Shown in pieces: positions 1 through 4,475 of a stretch of DNA of 5,607 nucleotides. The stretch's first letter is position 1, and every line of letters starts with the position of its first letter. The stretch is from JBLIDK01 sp047632595 (GTDB lineage: Bacteria > Bacteroidota > Bacteroidia > Sphingobacteriales > Sphingobacteriaceae). The position numbers and the translations under genes were made by a program. The notes beneath the pieces are model-generated. The model was not told the origin of the DNA. It made no database searches and saw nothing but the letters and a program-made list of their open reading frames with translations. Where the stretch lies: contig JBLIDK010000084.1 in the NCBI GenBank assembly GCA_047632595.1, forward strand, positions 1 to 5,607, written 5' to 3'.

Positions 1-75
1 ACGGGTTCGTATAACCTTCGTAAGGGAGATTGGAAGGAAATTATTCAGAATAAAGATACAGTTTTTTTTAGTTGA
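1..75 (+). CDS. Possible C-terminal tail of an unidentified protein, cut by the window start
   Basis: The plus strand is open from base 1 and ends at a TGA at 73-75. It reads as a 24-residue tail containing YNLRKGDWKEI and ending in DTVFFS. The composition looks protein-like, but the stretch is too short to assign a family. It would be the only plus-strand gene here and would converge on the minus-strand genes. A competing plus frame is also open from base 2 to a TAA at 131-133, but its translation is Arg-rich and looks like noise. The fragment may therefore be chance; the sequence to the left of the window would decide. Confidence 0.3.
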   Translation, partial: TGSYNLRKGDWKEIIQNKDTVFFS

Positions 76-110
76 AAACTTCCGACATTCTCAAAAACCC
101 TTATGTAGGG

Positions 111-134
111 TATACATTGTTGGCGTGTCGTAAT
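111..134. repeat. Boundary motif, one arm of an inverted pair around the tandem-repeat block
   Basis: The stretch reads tatacatt followed by gttggcgtgtcgtaat. Its core GTTGGCGTG (119-127) is exactly reverse-complementary to CACGCCAAC at 618-626, and the flanks (tataca on one side, a taat-like end on the other) are also related. The same layout, tataca-N-GTTG, occurs at 801-825 and 2715-2736. A matching second arm further left is not visible. Just before it is a 5-bp hairpin, ACCCT/AGGGT (97-111), with a TATGT loop. It is best read as the right-hand end of a palindromic boundary element whose left half is lost, diverged or unrecognised. Confidence 0.55.
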
Positions 135-147
135 ATTCAGTCAGTTA

Positions 148-549
148 CTCAAAAATGTTTATTTGAAGCTGAAAAGCTCTAAGGTAAAATGTATGAAGGT
201 AGTTAATATCTTAATTGATACGACAGATTTTTTTATTTCACCAACCCGCTCAAAAATGTTGAATTGAAGCTGGAAAGCTCTAAGGTAAAATGTATGAAGG
301 TAGTTAAGATCTTAATTTATACGACAGATTTTTTTATTTCACAAACCCGCTCAAAATGTTGATTTGAAGCTGGAAAGCTCTAAGGTAAAATGTATGAAGG
401 TAGTTAAGATCTTAATTGATACGACAGATTTTTTTATTTCACAAACCCGCTCAAAATGTTGATTTGAAGCTGAAAAGTTCTAAGGTAAAATGTATGAAAG
501 TAGTTAAGATTTTAATTTATACGACAGATTTTTTTATCCCACAAACCTG
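148..549. repeat. Four tandem copies of a 100-101-bp non-coding repeat
   Basis: Units run 148-248 (101 bp), 249-349 (101 bp), 350-449 (100 bp) and 450-549 (100 bp), each beginning with CTCAAAA. Units 2 and 3 differ at only about three positions, while the outer units carry more substitutions. The most constant parts are the middle (ctaaggtaaaatgtatgaa) and a block containing acgacaga followed by seven T. Units 2 and 3 contain the perfect 12-bp palindrome TTAAGATCTTAA. Each unit also has a small AGCT-RRAA-AGCT inverted pair, changed to AGTT on one side in unit 4. No frame stays open through the array on either strand. There are no variable spacers, so it is not a CRISPR array. The function is unknown. 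Confidence 0.92.
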
Positions 550-585
550 CTTAAAAACGTTGAATTGAAACTATAAATATTTTAG
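550..585. repeat. Decayed partial fifth copy of the 100-bp tandem repeat
   Basis: The stretch starts in register with the array (cttaaaaacgttgaattgaa, compared with ctcaaaaatgttgaattgaa in unit 2). It then loses similarity within about 35 bp, before the boundary element at 612. This shows that the array ends in a partial copy, either through mutation of a terminal unit or through an unequal-exchange end point. Confidence 0.7.
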
Positions 586-611
586 ATAAACACTAAATTT
601 TCTTTGTAGGC

Positions 612-825
612 ATTATGCACGCCAACGGTTTTGTGTATGAAACCTAGCGTGTAAAAAGACGCTAACTTTTCGGATTAACACAGAGCCGAATTTTTAATTT
701 TATTTTTAATTTTCTTTACTAAATATAACCAAATTTAAAAATTTGGCGTTCTTTGCAAATAATCAACAAACTTTGGTTTTGGCACTTATTAGCTATGTTT
801 TATACACGTTGTTGTAACACGTTAT
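612..825. repeat. Long imperfect palindrome (about 214 bp), candidate cassette boundary element
   Basis: The left half starts attatgcacgccaac (612-626) and the right half ends gttgtaacacgttat (811-825). Between them the halves are complementary in blocks. CAAC-N6-gtgtatgaaacctagc on the left matches the reverse complement of gctatgttttatacac-GTTG on the right with few changes. gccgaatttttaattt (685-700) pairs with the complement of aaatttaaaaatttggc (731-747). The centre is very AT-rich. The element begins 11 bp beyond the stop codon of the ABM-like gene, so it may also act as its transcript end. Coding capacity is absent. The resemblance to attC sites or to miniature inverted-repeat elements is structural; the canonical attC core GTTRRRY was not found at its tips. 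Confidence 0.75.
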
Positions 826-836
826 TCTTTTAGTGA

Positions 837-1169
837 TTATAGTATTAATTCTCCTTTTAGTTTATAATGTTCAGCTTTCTTGTCATATCTTTTCAATACA
901 CGTTTTGCGTTGTCAGGTATATAGGCCATTTCATAATTTTCTCCAGCAAACTTCTTCACTGATTTTAATGAGTCAAATTGGAGCACTAGAAAAAATTCCA
1001 CTTCATCATTAACTTTCTTTGTTGATATACTAACTTTTTCCAAGCCATCGACTCCATTCTTTTTTACAGTTGGAAAAACCTCATTTATAAGCATATCTTC
1101 ATAAATAGTTGCATTTTCTATTGTGGTCCAACCTTTCCAAGTTCTAATTATTTTAGATTTTTCATCCAT
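837..1169 (-). CDS. ABM-like small protein (dimeric alpha/beta-barrel fold)
   Basis: This 110-residue protein resembles the antibiotic-biosynthesis-monooxygenase-like family of about 100 residues, which form dimeric alpha/beta barrels. Visible signatures are an N-terminal RTWKGWTT (9-16), EVFPTV (30-35), the central strand EVEFFLVLQFDSL (56-68), FAGENYEMAYIP (74-85) and the C-terminal RYDKKAEHY (94-102). Members of this fold include cofactor-free oxygenases and heme-degrading enzymes, but many have no known activity, so no reaction is assigned. The ATG (1167-1169) shares one base with the TAA of the upstream decarboxylase (TAATG), which indicates translational coupling in one operon. The context suggests a role connected to the decarboxylase product or substrate; that is inference. 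There is no signal peptide, so it is expected in the cytoplasm. The fold is fairly sure and the function open. Confidence 0.85.
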   Translation of the reverse strand: MDEKSKIIRTWKGWTTIENATIYEDMLINEVFPTVKKNGVDGLEKVSISTKKVNDEVEFFLVLQFDSLKSVKKFAGENYEMAYIPDNAKRVLKRYDKKAEHYKLKGELIL

Positions 1170-2653
1170 TAAACTTTTGCTTTCAATAATTTTAAATGCG
1201 TTTCTTTTCCTACTCTAATTATTATATCAATTATTTCTTCAATGTCTTTTTTTGAAGTCCTAAAATTGACAACACAAGCTCTTAAACAATACATTTCATT
1301 TACAATGGCATTTGATAAAAATAACTCACCACCAGTTTGTAATTCATTCAATAATTCTTCATTTAGTTTATTTAGATAATCGTTACTTTCTTTGCAATTG
1401 AATGGAATATATCTAAAAGTAGTAATACTTAAATTTTGAGAAACTGCCTCTAATTCAGGATTTTTTTTAGCTAAGTCAAATAATATTTCTGAGAGTTCAA
1501 TGTCTTCACCAATTAGTTTTTCATAACCACTTCGACCTATTTGTTGTAATGATAGCCAAACCTTTAAAGCTCTAAAACCACGTGAGTTTTGAAATCCATA
1601 TTCATAAAAATTTTGAGCAATTTCGTTTTCATCTTTGCTAAAATTATAATATTCTGGATGTGAACTATAGGTATCTATTAAGTGTTGAGGATTTTTAACC
1701 AAAGTACAACCCGCTTCAAGTGGACTATATAACCATTTATGCGGGTCAAGAGCAATAGAATCAGCTTCTGAAAGACCATCAAATAGGTTTTTGTATTTTG
1801 GAATAACTGTAGCTGGAACACCATAAGCTCCATCGATGTGAAACCATAAATCATAATCTTTACAAATAGTTGAAATGCCTTTCAAATTATCAACCACTCC
1901 AGTACTAACATCACCAGCAGTACCTATAACCATTATTGGCTTAAAACTATTTTCTATATCTTCTTTAATTGTTTCTTCTAGTACTTTATTGTTCATTTTA
2001 TTTGAAGAATCGGTTTGAATCCAGCGAATAGATTTTGTGCCTAAACCAAATAGTATAGCTGCTTTGTCAATCCAAGTGTGTGTGGTTTTAGAACAATAAA
2101 TAGTTAGCTTTTGAGATATATTTGAGAGTCCATCTTCTTTTATATTTTTAGGTGCTTTAGCTGTTCTAGCTGCTAAAAATGCTGTAAAATTTGCCATATT
2201 TCCTCCGCTGACTAAAATTCCTCCGTAGTTAGGTGAAACACCAATAAACTCAGCCAGCCATCGAACAGTTTGTTTCTCAATTTCAGTAGCCATAGGACTT
2301 AAAATATGCGCTCCAACATTAGGATTTATAGATGCTGCTAATAAATCGGCTAAGGCTCCAATTGGGGCAGCAGATGAAGTGATATAGCCTAAGAATTTAG
2401 GGTGTCCATTAAATAATGAATGGTTAAGTAATAAGTCCGTTGCTCTAGAAATTAGTTCGGTTGCGGGTATTCCTTTTTCTGGCAAGGAAGTGTTTCCCAA
2501 TATACTTTGTAATTGACTTGGACTTTCTTTTACAGTAACAGGTTTTTTATCAATGCTTGAAAGGAACTCAGAAATATCATCTATTAATTGATGTCCGATT
2601 TTTCGAAACTCTTCTTTGTTGATTTCTATTGAATTATTTCGCTTTTCAATCAT
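1169..2653 (-). CDS. PLP-dependent group II decarboxylase (aromatic-L-amino-acid-decarboxylase-like)
   Basis: This 494-residue cytoplasmic enzyme belongs to the pyridoxal-phosphate decarboxylase family (Pfam Pyridoxal_deC), close to the usual length of about 480. It is expected to remove CO2 from an amino acid to give an amine. Visible landmarks are HP (84-85) in the N-terminal substrate region, the phosphate-binding SGGNMAN (149-155), His192 in TTHTW (the PLP-stacking histidine), Asp274 in HIDGAYG (pairs with the ring nitrogen) and Lys306 in LDPHKW (the Schiff-base lysine). All catalytic residues are intact. Tyr335/336 in HPEYY lies near where the mobile-loop tyrosine of animal enzymes is expected. 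The THTW and GLGTKSIRW blocks recall bacterial members annotated broadly as decarboxylases or aminotransferases, so the substrate cannot be named. The start is 17 bp from a palindromic element and has no clear Shine-Dalgarno sequence. The stop overlaps the next gene's ATG. Confidence 0.94.
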   Translation of the reverse strand: MIEKRNNSIEINKEEFRKIGHQLIDDISEFLSSIDKKPVTVKESPSQLQSILGNTSLPEKGIPATELISRATDLLLNHSLFNGHPKFLGYITSSAAPIGALADLLAASINPNVGAHILSPMATEIEKQTVRWLAEFIGVSPNYGGILVSGGNMANFTAFLAARTAKAPKNIKEDGLSNISQKLTIYCSKTTHTWIDKAAILFGLGTKSIRWIQTDSSNKMNNKVLEETIKEDIENSFKPIMVIGTAGDVSTGVVDNLKGISTICKDYDLWFHIDGAYGVPATVIPKYKNLFDGLSEADSIALDPHKWLYSPLEAGCTLVKNPQHLIDTYSSHPEYYNFSKDENEIAQNFYEYGFQNSRGFRALKVWLSLQQIGRSGYEKLIGEDIELSEILFDLAKKNPELEAVSQNLSITTFRYIPFNCKESNDYLNKLNEELLNELQTGGELFLSNAIVNEMYCLRACVVNFRTSKKDIEEIIDIIIRVGKETHLKLLKAKV

Positions 2654-2669
2654 TCTATTATGTTTGGTT

Positions 2670-2735
2670 TAATGTGTTACAACGGTCGGTATAAGAACCG
2701 TTTTAATGGCTTTTATACATTGTTGTAACACGTTA
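2670..2735. repeat. 66-bp palindromic boundary element (attC-like in layout)
   Basis: The left arm taatgtgttacaac (2670-2683) and right arm gttgtaacacgtta (2722-2735) are inverted copies with one mismatch (T/C), which would still pair as G:U in RNA. They are separated by 38 bp. Inside is a smaller inverted pair, AACGGT (2681-2686) and ACCGTT (2697-2702). The element fills nearly the whole 84-bp gap between the alpha/beta-hydrolase stop codon (two bases from its right tip) and the decarboxylase start. Its size and two-step stem fit an integron-type attC site, but the core consensus does not. Neither strand shows a T-run after the stem, so it is not a standard terminator. Confidence 0.75.
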
Positions 2736-2737
2736 TA

Positions 2738-3757
2738 TTATTTCAAATATTTATTAAGAAAATCGATTTGTGCTTTACTCGATTTATCAAATAGGGGACT
2801 TGGATAATATAATAGTCCGAAATGCCCTCCATCAATATCAACCCATTCTTTTGGTTGTGTGATGTTATTATATACATATTGTGTCACTTTTGGATTAGCA
2901 CCATTCATTTCATCATTGGTTGCAACAACCATTAGTATTGGAGCCTTTAATTGGTCTGCAAATTGAACAAGGTTGAAATCATCAGGAGCTTCGATATTTG
3001 AAAATGAAACTACATTTTTCCAATTGGTACCAAACCGACCACCATATTCAGTAAACCAATTATATGCCGTTAAATCTGTTAATGCAGAAGGTGTTCCTTT
3101 TTGGTCTTTGGAAACTATAGGCATTTGTTCAGTCGTTGTATGTGGCAAACTCATTATATCGTCAATTAAAAGAGTTTCTTTTGCAAAAGCATATAAACTT
3201 CCATCTTTATCTTTTTTGGGGATTTCTTCCCCAAAAGCAGGAATCATAGTAATAACAGCTTTAACTCTATTATCAATAGTTCCAGCCAGAAATGCCTCAC
3301 GAGAACTTAAACTAGCACCCCAAATAGCTATTCTAGTTGTATCAATCTCTGGTTGCGTATGCACAAAACCGATACCATCGATATAACCCCTTGATTGCAC
3401 CCAAAAATTAATTTCTTGACGTGGCTCACCATCACTAATACCAAAATTTTGATGGTCGTATAATAGTACCGCAAAGCCTGCTTCATGAAATTTTTCCGCA
3501 TATTTATCTGCTGTCATCCCATTGATGGTTGTAGTAAAACCGTGTGCCATTATAACAACTGGTCTTTTTTCCGATTTGTCATCAGGTAAATAAAGCCTTC
3601 CTCTAAGTGTTGCTTCTTGTGATTTAAACTCAATATTTTTATACGAAATAACTACAACTGAATTAGATTCAGCGTTTAGCTTAGTATTTTGACTATTGCT
3701 ACAAGCCATTGAATTTGCTAAAAAAATTACCGTTAGAATATTAATTATTTTCCCCAT
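2738..3757 (-). CDS. Alpha/beta-hydrolase lipoprotein (dienelactone hydrolase / S15-like)
   Basis: The 339-residue protein starts with a lipoprotein signal: a hydrophobic stretch at residues 4-14 and lipobox SMAC with Cys19. It should therefore be anchored in the cell envelope. The mature part is an alpha/beta-hydrolase with AHGF (71-74, oxyanion region), YDHQNFGISDG (100-110), a nucleophile elbow GASLS (147-151, Ser149), the likely acid Asp282 in VATNDEMN, and His312 in GGHFG. The triad is complete. The elbow ends in Ser where GxSxG has Gly. The family includes YcjY-like hydrolases, acetyl esterases and X-Pro dipeptidyl-peptidase-like enzymes, so the substrate is unknown. The stretch after the Cys (SNSQNT) lacks an acidic surface-export signal, so a periplasm-facing position is more likely. 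It ends two bases from the palindromic element at 2670-2735 and may be co-transcribed with the decarboxylase pair; no convincing promoter was recognised at 3758-3802. Confidence 0.92.
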   Translation of the reverse strand: MGKIINILTVIFLANSMACSNSQNTKLNAESNSVVVISYKNIEFKSQEATLRGRLYLPDDKSEKRPVVIMAHGFTTTINGMTADKYAEKFHEAGFAVLLYDHQNFGISDGEPRQEINFWVQSRGYIDGIGFVHTQPEIDTTRIAIWGASLSSREAFLAGTIDNRVKAVITMIPAFGEEIPKKDKDGSLYAFAKETLLIDDIMSLPHTTTEQMPIVSKDQKGTPSALTDLTAYNWFTEYGGRFGTNWKNVVSFSNIEAPDDFNLVQFADQLKAPILMVVATNDEMNGANPKVTQYVYNNITQPKEWVDIDGGHFGLLYYPSPLFDKSSKAQIDFLNKYLK

Positions 3758-3802
3758 TACTTTCGGACCATATTTGTGTTTAATGAATTTTGAACGTATG
3801 AC

Positions 3803-3842
3803 ATAAAAGCTAGAACCTACTTAAAGAAACTCTAGCTTTTAT
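3803..3842 (-). terminator. Hairpin terminator after the SnoaL-like lipoprotein gene
   Basis: ataaaagctaga (3803-3814) and tctagcttttat (3831-3842) form a perfect 12-bp inverted repeat around a 16-nt loop. Read on the minus strand, the second arm ends in CTTTTAT, giving a short U-tract inside the stem end. It lies 35 bp past the stop codon at 3878 and well before the next start at 3757, so it separates the two lipoprotein genes. The A/T-rich flanks would let it work in both directions. Confidence 0.75.
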
Positions 3843-3877
3843 ATTAATGTTTTTAAAAATTTAGCTTACTCAGCTTT

Positions 3878-4357
3878 TTAATTCTTAAGAGGAGAATGGT
3901 GTTCATGAACCATTTTCCAACCGTCATTGGTTTTAACAAAAAGTAAGGTGATTTGATCATTTACAATTATTAAATCTTCACCAAATTTTAAGTGAAAATC
4001 TGAGTGAAAAGTTAGATTGGCAACATCACCATATACGGCTATTTGTAAGTCTTTAGCATCGAATTTTACAACTTCGGTTACCGAACCAAAAACATTGCGT
4101 TCATGAGTTTCGTTAGCTTCGCTACCATTTCTTGGCTCGCCGTTTTTAAATTCGGTGAATTTAGGCCCATAGGCATGGAAAGCAATTAGTGTATCTAAAT
4201 CTCCATCTTTTATACTTTGTGCAATGGCTCCAAAAGTTTCCATAACTTCTTGCTTCGCTTCAGGAAATTCGTCATTGATTAAGTCAACTTGTGCTTTACA
4301 ACTAGTAAGTACTAATCCTAAAATCATAATTAATGTAAATGCTAATTTAGTTTTCAT
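3878..4357 (-). CDS. SnoaL/NTF2-like (DUF4440-type) lipoprotein
   Basis: The 159-residue protein begins with a lipoprotein signal (MKTK, then a hydrophobic stretch at residues 5-17) and lipobox LTSC with Cys20. This predicts a lipid-anchored envelope protein. The remainder looks like a single NTF2-like cone-fold domain. It has a helical start with IAQSIKDGDLDTLIAFHA (45-62), a beta-rich second half and the typical closing motif DGWKMVHEHHS (145-155). This fold houses ketosteroid-isomerase-like enzymes, polyketide cyclases and many non-catalytic binding proteins, so no reaction can be assigned. The gene is monocistronic by appearance: a hairpin terminator follows it, and a 118-bp upstream gap with repeated motifs precedes it. 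The upstream neighbour is the hydrolase-AraC regulator in the same orientation, a plausible but unproven controller. Confidence 0.9.
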   Translation of the reverse strand: MKTKLAFTLIMILGLVLTSCKAQVDLINDEFPEAKQEVMETFGAIAQSIKDGDLDTLIAFHAYGPKFTEFKNGEPRNGSEANETHERNVFGSVTEVVKFDAKDLQIAVYGDVANLTFHSDFHLKFGEDLIIVNDQITLLFVKTNDGWKMVHEHHSPLKN

Positions 4358-4369
4358 AATGTAGTATTT

Positions 4370-4397
4370 GTTTAAATGAATATGGTTTAAATGAATA
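4370..4397. promoter_or_regulatory. 13-bp tandem repeat upstream of the lipoprotein start, candidate operator
   Basis: gtttaaatgaata occurs at 4370-4382 and again, exactly, at 4385-4397 (15-bp period). The nearer copy begins 12 bp before the lipoprotein start codon, so the pair overlaps the expected leader or transcription-start region. Tandem half-sites in the same orientation are typical of AraC-family binding, although usual AraC half-sites are spaced about two turns apart. No clear -7 box was identified. Confidence 0.45.
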
Positions 4398-4401
4398 CCG
4401 C

Positions 4402-4444
4402 AAAGTTCACTAAAACCAAATACACAGAACTTTCAGAAAAGTTC
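4402..4444. promoter_or_regulatory. AAAGTTC half-site cluster, candidate regulator binding region
   Basis: AAAGTTC appears at 4402-4408 and 4438-4444 (36-bp offset), with its inverted copy GAACTTT at 4427-4433. The last two form the 18-bp palindrome spanning 4427-4444 with a 4-bp centre. On the minus strand the 4402-4408 copy lies within GAACTTTG, a one-mismatch relative of the Bacteroidota -7 box TAnnTTTG, but no good -33 partner is visible. The palindrome is weak as a terminator for the upstream regulator gene, because no T-run follows it on the minus strand. Confidence 0.4.
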
Positions 4445-4475
4445 AAAAAACATTCTAAAACGTCCAAATTACAAA

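Larger units (their letters stand above)
811..2736. other. Candidate two-gene cassette bounded by 15-bp direct repeats
   Basis: The exact 15-mer gttgtaacacgttat occurs at 811-825 and 2722-2736. Between the copies lie the decarboxylase and ABM-like genes plus one palindromic element (2670-2735). In addition, taatgtgttacaac (2670-2683) is a near-exact inverted copy, facing the 811-825 copy across the genes. A unit of gene(s) plus one palindromic site, flanked by copies of the site's tip, is the layout expected of an inserted or excisable cassette. No recombinase gene is in the window, so mobility is inference. Confidence 0.4.

Noticed and set aside
148..549. CRISPR-like array
   Set aside because: The repeats are 100-101 bp and directly adjacent, with no variable spacers and no cas genes in the window.
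148..549. Tiny ORF (MYEGS or MYESS) with an AAGG upstream in every repeat unit
   Set aside because: Five codons is too short to support. Bacteroidota rarely depend on Shine-Dalgarno sequences, and the conservation is explained by the repeat itself.
148..549. Promoter in each repeat unit (TTGATTTG about 18 bp after TTTC)
   Set aside because: It matches the TTTG / TAnnTTTG promoter form only partly in both boxes, and unit 2 breaks the -7 match.
2670..2735. Rho-independent terminator
   Set aside because: The stem arms are 38 bp apart and neither side is followed by a T-run. Its near copies at other gene borders fit a repeated boundary element better.
612..2736. Definite integron attC sites
   Set aside because: The layout is similar, but the tips (GTTGTAA, GTTGGCG) do not follow the GTTRRRY core and no integron integrase is in the window, so only 'attC-like' is claimed.
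2973..3386. 137-codon plus-strand open frame
   Set aside because: It lies wholly opposite the alpha/beta-hydrolase gene with its intact triad and lipobox, and it shows no family signature: a shadow frame.
3791..3798. -7 promoter box for the hydrolase lipoprotein gene (TACGTTCA on the minus strand)
   Set aside because: Only four of the six fixed positions of TAnnTTTG match, and there is no -33 partner.
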